Shown here: positions 18,287-27,926 of the stretch, in pieces
How positions within the stretch are numbered: position 1 is the stretch's first letter
How the letters are laid out: each line of letters opens with the position of its first letter
Source of the DNA: Chara braunii
Lineage: Eukaryota > Streptophyta > Charophyceae > Charales > Characeae
Direction of reading: 5' to 3'
Assembly: GCA_003427395.1 (NCBI GenBank)
Contig: BFEA01000456.1
Location: 134,831 to 163,095, forward strand
Length of the DNA: 28,265 bases
The notes under the pieces: model-generated
The model's database searches: none
Told to the model about the DNA's origin: nothing
What the model saw: only the letters and a program-made list of their open reading frames with translations
Program-made: the position numbers and the translations under genes

Positions 18287-19870
18287 CTAGGAGGTACTGG
18301 GGATGCGAGTGGAATGGAGCGACCAGGAGATGATTATAAATCTACTCCACCACACAGCCCCAAAAATAGATCTCGAAGTGAGAGAAGTGATTCCCGACAG
18401 TTGGCATTGGCTAATATTCAGGGAAAGGATTACAAGAATCTTCGCATGTGATGAAACATCATATTCAATAGAAGATCTCAAATAAATGAGAAAACAGGAG
18501 GACGAGAGTCTAGTAGCTTTCGCAAGGAGATATGAGAAGGTTTCGAACCCCCTAGTAGAAGGCGGATTTATGGGCGAAATAGAAAGATGCGGAATATTCC
18601 TATGATTTATGTCTCGAGAAAAGCGAGAAAAGATTATGAGAGATCTTCCTTCTATGGTCACGTTTAGCCAAGTCAAAGCTTTAGCCCATGACACCGAAGG
18701 CCAAAGTGCGAAAGCATACCTCGCGAGGGTTTTTGACAACCTAGGAAAAGGAGTAACTACAGAAAAAGGGGGAGGAAAATCGCAATTCGAGGATAGGAGA
18801 CTCAAAGTCGGAGGAAGGGACACCTACGCAAGCTCACCTAAAAGAGGGGACTCAACCGAAACCGAAGGCAAATGGAGGAAGGGAAATAGGAGCGGCTGGA
18901 AAAGAAACGACGCGGACTGAGGAACTTCCAAGTGGTCAAATACAAAGAATAACAGGTGGAAGCCAAAAGATGAGATAGAGGCAAAGAGACCAGACAAACG
19001 AGAAGAGGAGATGGCAAAGCAGATACAAGTACTAAAGACGACAGTAGAGAGACTGCAAAGTAACAACCAGAGAAAGGAGGAACCCCCTGTCCGGACCACG
19101 CGCGATAAAACCGACCCTAGCCCAAAGCGAACATGGAATGATAAAGCGTGTATATACTGCGGAGATGAAGACCACTGCAAAAGAGATTGCCAAACAATGT
19201 TAGATGCACTAAAAGAAGGAATCATTGAACTCGACGAGCGAAAGTACGTCATCAAGGCTAATGAAGACAAACCGGTACCCTTCCTACCCTCGATGAAGAT
19301 TAATGTGGATATCCGAAGGAGAAGGATGAATGAAGCAAAGGGGAAACAATCCCAGGATCAATTACCATCCAAGGTCTCCCGAGTAACCTTCGAAGATCAT
19401 TTCGACGAACCATCAGAAAGCCCAAGTATAAGAATTTCATCCGTTAAGTTTGAGGAGACGGAAAATAACAGAGAAGTCTACGTACGTACCCAAGGCATTG
19501 GAGAGGTCGGCGAGTCAAGCAACACGACGAAAGAGGATCAAGATCAACCTATGACAGATAACCAAATTGAGTCGCCCAAGTCACCACAATCCCCTAGAAA
19601 AAGAACAGCCAAAAAGTTTCACCTAAAAAGCTCGCTGGACGAAATCGATTTACGAGAACCTTTAAGAAGGGTCATGGATATGCCAATCCCTATCACCCTC
19701 AAGGAATTCATAGCAGGCTGTGGCCCGGCGAGGGATGAATTAATAGGCATGATGAAGAAAACTAAAGTACCAGTACTAGAGACAGCTTCTGGACAACAAA
19801 AGGACGAGGTAAAAACCTCAGTCCTAATGACACTAACCGAAGGAGATAAACGAGTACAAACCAGCGAAGG
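18243..19870 (+). pseudogene. Gag: capsid-like region and CCHC nucleocapsid, interrupted
   Basis: Frame 0 throughout. The capsid-like part (18303-18760) has the helical, Trp-poor look of retrotransposon Gag, with L-V-A-F-A-R-R-Y-E typical of that domain. Stops at about 18288, 18483-18485, 18603-18608 and 18918-18920 interrupt it; 19011 onward is open. A perfect C-x2-C-x4-H-x4-C knuckle lies at 19149-19190 and would bind the RNA genome. A Ser/Pro/Lys-rich linker (about 19500-19620) leads to the protease. Gag and Pol share the frame with no frameshift site, as in elements that make one Gag-Pol polyprotein. Confidence 0.85.
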
Positions 19871-20306
19871 CAAAAACACCTACTTTTATGTCCTTGCCAG
19901 TGGAAAGCTCAACGTCACAGTCAATGGCATAGGGATGGAGGCTATAGTCGACGACGGATCCGAGTCTACCGTTTGTGAGGACAAGGTGGCCAGAAACCTT
20001 GGCTTAGAGGTAGACAAGAGTGTAGCTATGACCATGATATCCGCTAACAAACTCAAGCAACCTGCGCTCGGGGTATGCCACAAAGCCAAGATTGTGGTCG
20101 CTGGAGTGGAGGTCACTGTGCCTGTCTTTACACTTGAGAACTGTTCCTCAGAAATAATTATGGGCAGAACATGGCTGACACGGGTCAATGCCACCACCGA
20201 AAATAAGCAGGACGGAAGTCAGACGGTTACCATAGATGGACCTCAAGGTAGCAGGCTTACCTTGAAGACCGTGAACGAATTTGACGAACGTCATAAAATT
20301 TCATAG
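19011..20306 (+). CDS. Longest intact gag-pol stretch: nucleocapsid plus protease
   Basis: 431 codons without a stop. Residues about 47-60 are the CCHC knuckle; about 290-400 are the retropepsin-like protease. The ATG at 19011 is internal to the ancestral polyprotein, not a true start. Ends at TAG 20304-20306, after which homologous sequence continues in the same frame. Confidence 0.75.
   Translation: MAKQIQVLKTTVERLQSNNQRKEEPPVRTTRDKTDPSPKRTWNDKACIYCGDEDHCKRDCQTMLDALKEGIIELDERKYVIKANEDKPVPFLPSMKINVDIRRRRMNEAKGKQSQDQLPSKVSRVTFEDHFDEPSESPSIRISSVKFEETENNREVYVRTQGIGEVGESSNTTKEDQDQPMTDNQIESPKSPQSPRKRTAKKFHLKSSLDEIDLREPLRRVMDMPIPITLKEFIAGCGPARDELIGMMKKTKVPVLETASGQQKDEVKTSVLMTLTEGDKRVQTSEGKNTYFYVLASGKLNVTVNGIGMEAIVDDGSESTVCEDKVARNLGLEVDKSVAMTMISANKLKQPALGVCHKAKIVVAGVEVTVPVFTLENCSSEIIMGRTWLTRVNATTENKQDGSQTVTIDGPQGSRLTLKTVNEFDERHKIS
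19870..20306 (+). other. Aspartic protease domain (retropepsin-like)
   Basis: A beta-strand-rich stretch with the active-site loop I-V-D-D-G-S-E; the catalytic Asp codon is at 19950-19952. The usual motif is D-[ST]-G, so Asp in the second position is atypical. The later I-I-M-G-R-T-W-L segment (about 20154-20177) is the conserved I-L-G-x-x-W-L-type element. It would cleave the Gag-Pol polyprotein. Confidence 0.75.
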
Positions 20307-20800
20307 CAAAATAGAGGACGACTGAACATCAGAAGTTGCCAAATGATATCTGAAGACCTTGCACTAGGACCGCATAAAGTGAGAGGAAAAATGATTGACG
20401 TTAAGGACCTAGAAACTAAGTACGTGGTGGAGGAAAAATGATTGACGTTAAGGACCTTGCACTAGGACCGCATACAGTTGCCAAATGATATCTGAAGACC
20501 TTGCACTAGGACCGCATGAGAAAGAGGCCGATGACGAGGAATTCGGAGGATACATAAACCTTTCTTTTTTGGAGGAATTCCTTCACACGGCGGGGGAAAG
20601 AAGTACAAAACTGTAGCCCAAAAAGTCAAGCCAACCGCGGTCAGCCGTGATAGGACCGGGGAAATAGGGATCACTGAAGAAGAAATTACTCAGATGATCC
20701 GAGAACGAAAGACCACTGAAGGGCAGAGAATCACTGAGGACAGGTTAAAGGAAATCGATATAAGCGACAAAAACATAACGAAAAACTAGAGAGAACTCAT
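20307..20800 (+). pseudogene. Protease-RT linker, scrambled by small duplications
   Basis: Frame 0 is coding-like to a TGA at about 20437. A short segment is then duplicated: CCTTGCACTAGGACCGCAT occurs at 20357-20375, 20455-20473 and 20499-20517. The second full copy reads in frame 1 until about 20597, and frame 0 resumes at about 20598. Stops near 20787 and 20880 follow. The region links protease and RT in related elements. Confidence 0.6.
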
Positions 20801-21760
20801 AATAGAAACATTAAGAGCATGGGACAAGGCAGTAGCCTTTTGTGACGCAGAAAGAGGGCGAATAGATCCACAATATGTCTAACCTGCGAGAATCTATACA
20901 GTCCCTCATACTCCATGGAACGATGCGGGATGGAAGTGTGCGCAAAAGGAAAAGGAAATGATAGTAGACTTCCTCAAAGAGAAGATAAGGACATTCGTAG
21001 CAGAGCCCTGCGAAAGCGCCTACGCCAATCGGTGGTTCTTCATAAGGAAATCAAACGGAAAACTACGACGGATACAGGACTTACGAAAGACAAATAAGGT
21101 CACAGTAAGGGACGTTGGGTCCATTCCAAATGCGGATCTCCTATCGGAAGGCTCAGCCGGACGTTGAATTTATTCAGTCTGCGACTTTTTTTTGGGATAT
21201 GATGAGATACCCCTAGATTACAGAGACCGACATCTAACTGCGATGCATACACCGTTAGGCTTACTTCAAATGATGGTGGTGCCGATGGGGTGGACTAACG
21301 ATGTCGCAGTCTTTCAGAGAGCGATGGTCGCCGTTCTAGGGGAACTCACACCAAACTTGGTATAGGTTTTCCTGGATGATTTCCCGATCAAAGGACCATA
21401 TGAGAAAGATGAGACAAAAATAAGACCAGGAGTGAGGAAATTCGTCGCCACCCATGCAGAGGATATCAAAAAAATACAAATCAAGTTAGAAGACGCGAAC
21501 CTTACGATCAGTGGAACAAAAAGCAGATGGGCAGTATCCTCTATAAAGATATTAGGTTATATCTGCGACAAGGATGGCAAACTCCCAGACCCGGCGAAGC
21601 TAGAAAAACTTATTAACTGGCCGACTCCCCTCAGACATATTATTGACATAGGCCAGTTCTTAGGAGTCGCCGGATTCTGGAAGAATTTCATAAAAGGCTA
21701 TGCTGCAAAGGCCGAACCCCTACGAAAACTCTTGCGCAAGGGAGTAGAATGGCAATGGAC
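20800..21760 (+). pseudogene. Reverse transcriptase domain, two or more nonsense codons
   Basis: Frame 0. The start carries H-T-P-W; then W-F-F-I-R-K and a D-L-R-K-T-N block (about 21033-21095), the fingers motifs. G-Y-D-E-I-P-L-D precedes M-G-W-T-N-D-V-A-V-F-Q-R (about 21285). The catalytic box is V-F-L-D-D-F (21366-21383; both Asp present), preceded directly by TAG 21363-21365. TGA 21165-21167 interrupts the palm. L-G-Y-I-C-D and F-L-G-V-A-G-F-W-K-N-F (about 21555-21690) are the thumb/connection motifs typical of Ty3/gypsy RT. It copies the RNA genome into DNA. Confidence 0.9.
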
Positions 21761-22250
21761 GAATGAACAGGAGGATACAGTAAGAACGTTAAAAGATGAG
21801 TTTAAGGAAGGAGGTCAAGTCCTTGGAGTATCCTACTTCGAAGACGAGGAAAATCGACCATTCGTGGTATGTACGGATGCGGGACCCGCCTCTATTGGTG
21901 GAGTCTTGGCTCAAAAGGATCAGGCCGGCAATGAGAAGCCTCTCAGATTTGAGAGTAAAACCTTAAATGCCACCGAAATGAACTACTCACAATTTAAGAA
22001 AGAAGTTCTAGGAGTGTTACATTGTTTAAATATTTTTCGACATTATATTTACGGATGAAGGTTCGTACTGCGGGTCGATCCGACGACAGTGGCAGCTGTC
22101 TTACAAAAAAACTTCTAATTGACAGATCCAACGGTCACCAGGTGGCTCATGCATATAAGGATGTTTGACTACGTAGTGGAGCGAATATCCGGAGCTAAGA
22201 ACTCAGTTGCTGATGGTCTCTCGCGAATCCCACTAGAAGAGGGAGACCTA
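21760..22250 (+). pseudogene. RNase H domain, interrupted
   Basis: F-V-V-C-T-D-A-G-P-A-S-I-G-G-V-L-A-Q carries the first catalytic Asp (21876-21878). E-M-N-Y-S-Q-F-K-K-E-V-L-G-V follows with the expected Glu, and near the end (about 22195-22235) N-S-V-A-D-G-L-S-R-I-P is the classic terminal motif of gypsy RNase H. TGA at 22056-22058 and a TAA at about 22116-22118 interrupt it without changing frame. It degrades RNA in the RNA-DNA hybrid. Confidence 0.88.
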
Positions 22251-22359
22251 GGGTCGCCTAGTGGTATTGACAAATTTTTACAAATGGACATCATCTCCTT
22301 AAAAATAGAGCCTGCTGCAGGAGGAACTTCCTTATTTCTTGAGAACCTATACATTGGCA

Positions 22360-23580
22360 AGTATCATAAGATAGGGCGTTATCTTACAAGGGAAATCGAA
22401 TTAGATGATAAGCTTAGGAAGGAAGCTCAACAGTATTGCCTCAAGGCGGGGCACCTCTTTAAGAGACCACCTAAAAACGGAATGCCAATAAAAGTGGTCT
22501 GTGATGAGGACGAGCACCGGGAGATAATAGCGGAACTTCACGATGGCATCGTCGGAGGACATAGAGGAGTAAAAGAAACTTTTGAAAAAATTAGGAACCT
22601 CTACTAGTGGGATGGGTTATATAAGGACGTAGAACAATACTGTCTGACATGCTCAGAATGCCAGAAGAGAGCGGTAGTCAAATATAAAGAACCCTTGTTT
22701 CCTTCCTATCCCACACCAGTAGGCCAGAAAGTGCACATAGACTTAGTCAAGATGCCCAAGGGAGAAGGAGGAATGAACTACATCATGGACATTAGAGACA
22801 ACTTGACTGGATTCGTGGAGGCATGACCATTATGTCAAGAAACAGGTAAAGCAGTTAGTGGATATTTGACTCAATACATCACTTGGTATGGCTGCATAGG
22901 AAAGATCGTCATGGATAGAGGATCAAAATTTATGGCTAGGGAAGTCCAAGATTTGCTCCAGAGATCGGGAATACGAGTATCACTATCCACGACATATCAT
23001 CCTCAAACTAATGCTCCTGTAGAAGAAGGGCACCAATCTCTAGTCAACGCACTCGCTAAATGGTGCGAAGGGAGGGGAAAAAACTGGCCGAAGTATCTAA
23101 GATTCATCGTCTGGGCAGACAACATTACGGTTCGCTCAACTACCGGATAACCGCCGTACACCCTATGGTTCGGACGACATTGTCTCGTACCTATAGAATT
23201 CCATATCGACTCTTGGCACACGATTGACTGGCAAGACATCTCGACTAGGGAGCGGTTGTTGGCCGCAAGAATCAAACAAATAGCTGAAACCCTTGAGACT
23301 AGCATCGCAGATAACATAGACAGGCTAAACATCCAGAGAGGAAAAGAGAAAGAAAGATGGGATAATAATCTTCGCGTCAGACAAGAAGGGATACGTACCG
23401 GGAGCCTAGTCCTGCTCTATGACTCCTCATTAGAGAGAACATGGACAGGGAAGCTAGCAAACAGATGGATGGGACCCTACAGAGTGGTTAAAAGACTAGA
23501 AGGCGGAGCCTACTTAATAGAGGAATTAGACGGCACAAGATGGAAGGAACCGGTGTCTGGAGCCCGCCTTAAAGTATGTA
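22360..23580 (+). pseudogene. Integrase domain, interrupted
   Basis: Frame 0. The N-terminal zinc finger has His codons at 22539 and 22560 and a C-x2-C-x2-C (from 22641). The catalytic triad is Asp 22740-22742, Asp 22914-22916 and Glu 23022-23024, with exactly 35 residues between the last two (D,D35E). The GPY module G-P-Y is at 23472-23480, typical of Ty3/gypsy. Stops: TAG 22605-22607, TGA 22824-22826, TAA 23148-23150. All catalytic residues are kept. Confidence 0.92.
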
Positions 23581-24026
23581 AAGACAGAAAAGAGGCTACC
23601 CCACATACGGAAAAAGTCAAGCACCACAATGAGGTACATAGGCAACTAGAAAAAGGTAAGAAGAAAGGTGAGCCCTTAGAAGAAACCACGGCACCAACCA
23701 CCTCCAAAGTAGCGGAATCCTCCACACGATCTTCAAAACCAAGACAAGACAAACTTTTAGGGGTCCGACATATCCAAGGCAAACACACCAAGAGCACGAA
23801 GTCCGAGATCAAGAAGTTGGCGGCGACAAAAAAGAACAAGAAGAAAAAGGCTAAACAAGTCATCAGAAATGCCCTAACAATAGAAAAAACAAAAAACAAC
23901 CACCGCCCACATGTTAGATGCACTCCAGCAGACAAACGCTTAGGCGTCAAAACGAAGGTCACTAAGAGAAAGTCAACCAAGAAGGAAAAACAAAAAAAAG
24001 GCATCCAGGCAGGAAAGAGAGGATGA
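23580..24026 (+). CDS. Lysine-rich C-terminal tail of integrase
   Basis: About 145 codons after the GPY module, open to TGA 24024-24026. Dominated by Lys with Arg, Thr and Ser; clusters such as K-K-N-K-K-K-K-A-K resemble nuclear localisation signals. No aromatic cage pattern of a chromodomain is visible, the usual targeting domain of one gypsy branch. It could bind DNA or guide nuclear entry; this is inference from composition. Confidence 0.6.
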   Translation, partial: KDRKEATPHTEKVKHHNEVHRQLEKGKKKGEPLEETTAPTTSKVAESSTRSSKPRQDKLLGVRHIQGKHTKSTKSEIKKLAATKKNKKKKAKQVIRNALTIEKTKNNHRPHVRCTPADKRLGVKTKVTKRKSTKKEKQKKGIQAGKRG

Positions 24027-24120
24027 TCTTGGGTTGATGGGTAGAGATTAGGAGTCATCCATCTTTCGCAAATTTTCTTCCTTCAAATCCCAATATTCGC
24101 TCGCCGAGGACGTCGAGAAT

Positions 24121-24132
24121 GGGGGGGGAGGG
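24121..24132 (+). promoter_or_regulatory. Polypurine tract
   Basis: GGGGGGGGAGGG lies four bases (CTGG) left of the right LTR start. It would prime plus-strand DNA. The 4-base separation is slightly unusual, since the tract normally touches the LTR. Confidence 0.75.
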
Positions 24133-24136
24133 CTGG

Positions 24137-27100
24137 TGTCGGGCGGCTCCGATACTACGCCGCCCTTTACTGCCTTTCCAAGGGCACGTGACGAGACCTT
24201 CACTCGACGGTATTCTACCTGGCCGGGCTTCATCAACTGTGAGGCGGGCCCACGCTGGGACTGACCGGGCTGACGACATTTAGCTACCATGCAGCGGGAC
24301 GACACACCGGAGAACGGAGCGGCGATATCATTGCTCGACGTCATTTTACGTGACTGGGACACACCGACCATGAAGCGGACCGACACTGCGAACAAAAGGC
24401 CTACTGTATCCAGCCGGGACTCACCGACCATGACCCGAACCGACACCACGGGCAAGGGGCCCATGGGACCAGTCGAGTTCTCTTCCGAAGGGGCGGTCCC
24501 GCTGGGACGCGGGGACCACTTAGACCCAACTAAGTGATGGCACCAACTTCCACCTTTGGGCCCCGCCTGATTTTTCCTAAGGGCAGTACCGCTGCTGAGT
24601 GGGGACAGCATAGGTCCGGGCAGGCCTGGGACAGGCTCAGGGACAGCTGCGGTACCAGGGCGCTGCAAAGGGCCCAGTTCCCGATGAGTATGCCTTTTCA
24701 CCGGGACCCTTTCGGGGGCCCAATCAGGCCTGGGCACAACACCGGTACCGAGGCGCTGCAAGTGACTTGGCAGCCTCGGTGCACTCGAAGCGCGGGCACT
24801 CACTGGTGGGAAGGGCCCGGCAGGGTACTTAAGCCGAACCGGGCCCAAGAATGGGGCATTCTTTGCTGGGAGGAACAGAGGCGCATGGGTCCTCAGGCGC
24901 AGAGAGTAGGAGACACGATGGAGGGGCACGGACGGGAACTTCAGGCGCACGAGCCACCGGAGGAGGGAGGCACTGGTGACAGGCGCGTCGGGCATCCGCG
25001 CATCGGAGCGCACAAAGGACGAGAGCACGCACGCAAGTGGGGAGCTACCTACGAGAGCGCGCGCGCTATCATGCGCAAGGGAGGAACTGCCTACGGGATA
25101 GCCGGCGGCGGGGAAGAACAGCGCGACCGCTTTCGCGTTGACGGGAAGGCGCACACACTTGCACACACAACTTGCGCACACTTGCGCTCGCACGCTCCCA
25201 CGCTTGCGCATTTCCGCGCTCACACGCGGGCACACTTGCGCACACAACTAGTGCACACTCGGGCGCCCACACTCACACACTCTTGCACTTCCCGCGTGCA
25301 CATGTGCGCACACTTGCGCACACCATCCGTGCACACTCGCGCGCAACCCGCGCACACTCGCGCGAGCGCACTCACACACTCGCGCACTTCCCGCGTGCAC
25401 ACGCGTGCACACTTGCGCACACCATCCGTGCACACTCGCGCACAACCGCGCACACCTCCGCTCGCCTGCGCAAGGAGAGAGGGCGCAATCGCGCACACCT
25501 CTGCGCACCTGCGGTGGACGGCCGGACGCATTTGTCCACAACCGCGCGCGTTTACCCACACCAGCGCACACTTGCACACACGCGCGCGCAGACTATCAGG
25601 GAGGTGGAGAGCGCGTGCACGTGTGCACACCTGCGGGAATGGGCAGAGACACCGCGCGCTACAGCGCGCATGTCCGCACCCCCTGCGGGGAGGGGAACCG
25701 CGGGAGCACCGCGGGCTAACGCGCCCATACCCGTACTCGAGCAAGCGCGCTGCGCATCCATGGGAATCGGGAGGCTCCACGCTTCACGTCGTGAACCGGG
25801 TCCTCGGGCGCTGCCCGACGTTAGCCAAGATCGCGCCTTTTTGGTGCAGTATGGGCAGCGAGTGGGACGACACCTTTGGATCCGGTATTGGATACGAACG
25901 GACAGTTGCCCGACGAACACTTGCCGAACGGACACTTACCGACTGGGCACTTACCAGGGCGGACACTTACTTGCCGAATACTTAACGATCGGGGACTTAC
26001 CGAGCGGACACCATACCGGACGGGCATTTTACCAAGTGGGTACTTCGCCATGCGAACCATTTACCGAGCGGACTACAATACCGGACGGGCATTTTACCGA
26101 GTGGGTACTTTGCCGTGCGAACCATTTACCAAGCGGACACCATTACCGGGCGGATACTTTACCGAGCGTGTACTTTCCCGTGCGAACCATTTGCCGAGCG
26201 GACACCATTACCGGGCGGGTACTTTAACGAGCGTGTACTTTGCCGCGCGAACCCTTCACCGAGCGGACACCATTACCAGACGGGCACTTTACCGAGCGGG
26301 TACTTTGTCGTGCGAACTCTTTACCGAGAGACCATTTTATCGAGTGATCACCTTCACCGAACGGACGTTTTAACGAACGGTCACTTTATCGGGTGTCACT
26401 CTTGCCGAGAGGAAATTTCATCGAGTGGACACTTTGCCGAAAAAGACACTTCGCCTAGCGGGCGTTTTACCGAGCGGGCATTCTCGCCGAGCGGGTACCT
26501 TGCCGAGAGGGCACTATCTCGAAGAGGTACTTTCGTGAAGCGGGTTTTGCGAAGGGTTACTTTCGTGAAGTGGGCTTTCCGAAGGGGTACGTCCGAAGAG
26601 GGCTTCTCGAGCGGGTACTTTCATGAAGCGGGCTTTCCGAAGGGGTACTTTCGTGAAGTGGGCTTTCCGAAGGGGTGCGTCCGAAGGGGGCTTCTCGAGC
26701 GGGTGCTTTCGTGAAGCAGGCTTCCCGAAGGGGAACTTTCATGGAGTGGGCTTTCCGAAGGGGTACATCCGAACTATGGCCACGGTGGATCAGGAGCTTT
26801 GGCCCCGATGGGCGAGGGAGGCTACATCCGACACTGAGAGTTCGAGCACTGTTCCTTGGGATCGACGGGCGCGTTACAAGCGCCACCCAATCGGGAGGAG
26901 GATTAGGCGACGTTTGTTGACTAGGTCTGTAGGGACTTAGACGGACTTTCCAGACACAAGGGCGAGGTGTACGGCTGAGGCCGGAACGAGTGCTTCACAT
27001 CCCATTGTTTTGGATTGAATGCAACTACTTCTTTTATTTCTGCCAGACAGTGTTTTCATGAGTTTCTTCTTGAATTGGTCACGGTCGGCTACGATAGTTG

Positions 27101-27232
27101 TTTTCGTGGATGTGGACTGACATGTTTTGTGCAGGTTACAGGAGCCCCGACCGACCCTCCCGCGGGTGACAGACGCGGCACGAGGCATAGGGTTCAGATG
27201 GCGTGCCGGCAGACCCCTTCTACCAGTCGACA
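24137..27232 (+). repeat. Right (3') LTR, 3096 bp
   Basis: Begins TGTCGGGCGG and ends GTCGACA, homologous to 6017-9081 with about 6% substitutions in the first 404 bp. Carries the same internal repeat zones at about 25145-25625, 25920-26520 and 26520-26775. A 483-codon ORF (24534-25985) has no intact counterpart in the left LTR and is repeat-derived. Confidence 0.9.
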
Positions 27233-27236
27233 CCGT
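27233..27236. repeat. Right copy of target-site duplication (CCGT)
   Basis: Identical to 6013-6016 and directly adjacent to the CA end of the right LTR. Confidence 0.6.
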
Positions 27237-27843
27237 CCCTCTACCTTCGCGTCCCTGGGCGAACCCGGCGGCTACCACGACCATAGGCCGGTAGTGCTTT
27301 GCTTTATAGCAGGACGCCAAGCCTGCGTGGACCAAAGGAACACCCAGTGGCGCACCCCCTTCCTTTTTGCAAGGGCAAACACCAACAGGACCAGTCTACG
27401 TCAGGGCACAACTTAGGTGTACCAGCAGAGCCGAAAAGGCTCGACAACAGTCCAACGAGCCGCAGGCATCCCAGCCAAGGGACTGGTATTGAGCAGGAAT
27501 TTAGCACACAAAGGAGGGCCGGGACACCGCGCCCTCCGACAGCTCGCCGTTGTTCGGAGAGTGTGAATATCTTGCGATCTCAGGGTGTGGTGTGGGCGGG
27601 TGCCGTTCGCAGCCAATCTTGTGAGCGGGTGTGGCGGGTTGTGTTCGATTGTGCAGTACCTTGTTGTTGGAGATGGCCTACGGAGGGAAAGTTCACCTTC
27701 AATTTAAACAGCCGGACTTGGCGGCGTCTCGACAGCTCATTGCACGTTCCACGATTGTTCGACGTTCTTTTGGTAGGCTGGCCGGCGTGACATGCCTACG
27801 TGGACCTCGGCCATCACTCCTTGCGGCTGCTCGTTACACCCTC
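27237..27843 (+). other. Possible rDNA external transcribed spacer upstream of 18S fragment
   Basis: GC-rich sequence between the retrotransposon and the 18S 5' end, with no convincing ORF. By position it would be the end of the external transcribed spacer, if the 18S fragment is in its native context. No promoter of RNA polymerase I type could be recognised. Confidence 0.4.
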
Positions 27844-27926
27844 TACCTGGTTGATACTGCCAGTAGTCATATGCCTGTCTCAAAGACTAAGCCATGCACG
27901 TCTAAGTGTGAACACTTTGCACTGTG
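27844..27926 (+). rRNA. 18S rRNA, 5'-terminal fragment (about 83 nt)
   Basis: TACCTGGTTGATACTGCC, then CAGTAGTCATATGCCTGTCT, CAAAGACTAAGCCATGCACG and TCTAAGTGTGAAC follow the universal 5' end of eukaryotic 18S rRNA almost base for base. From memory, five positions differ from the common plant sequence (GATAC for GATCC, GCCTG for GCTTG, GACTAAG for GATTAAG, GCACG for GCATG, AAGTGTG for AAGTATG), four of them T-to-C or A-to-G. Similarity stops after ACTGTG; the expected AAACTGCGAATGG does not follow. It is therefore a truncated and probably non-functional copy. Confidence 0.88.

Larger units (their letters stand above)
6017..27232 (+). mobile_element. Giant Ty3/gypsy-type LTR retrotransposon
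   Basis: Two long direct repeats begin TGTCGGGCGG and end GTCGACA, bracketing a PBS, a coding region in sense orientation and a purine tract. Domain order on the plus strand is gag (CCHC), protease, RT, RNase H, integrase, which is the Ty3/gypsy (Metaviridae) order; the integrase GPY module agrees. Length is 21.2 kb including 485 N. By hand count the LTRs differ at about 23 positions in their first 404 bp (about 6%), so this is an old insertion, or the two halves come from different copies joined at the gap. About 8 kb of extra ORFs lie before gag, which is not standard; only the extra upstream ORF of Ogre-like plant elements is roughly comparable. All three stop codons interrupt the coding region, so the copy is defective. 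Confidence 0.85.

Noticed and set aside
17807-24026. Stop codon reassignment to explain in-frame stops
   Set aside because: TAA, TAG and TGA all occur inside the frame, and several are TGG in the paralogous copy, which fits mutation.
24534-25985. 483-codon ORF in the right LTR, and long ORFs on both strands of both LTRs (for example 7016-8308 plus, 24048-25247 minus, 6084-6956 minus)
   Set aside because: They run through GC-rich tandem repeats poor in stops. The frames are not preserved between the two LTRs despite about 6% divergence, and the products are simple repeats of His/Thr/Ala/Arg.
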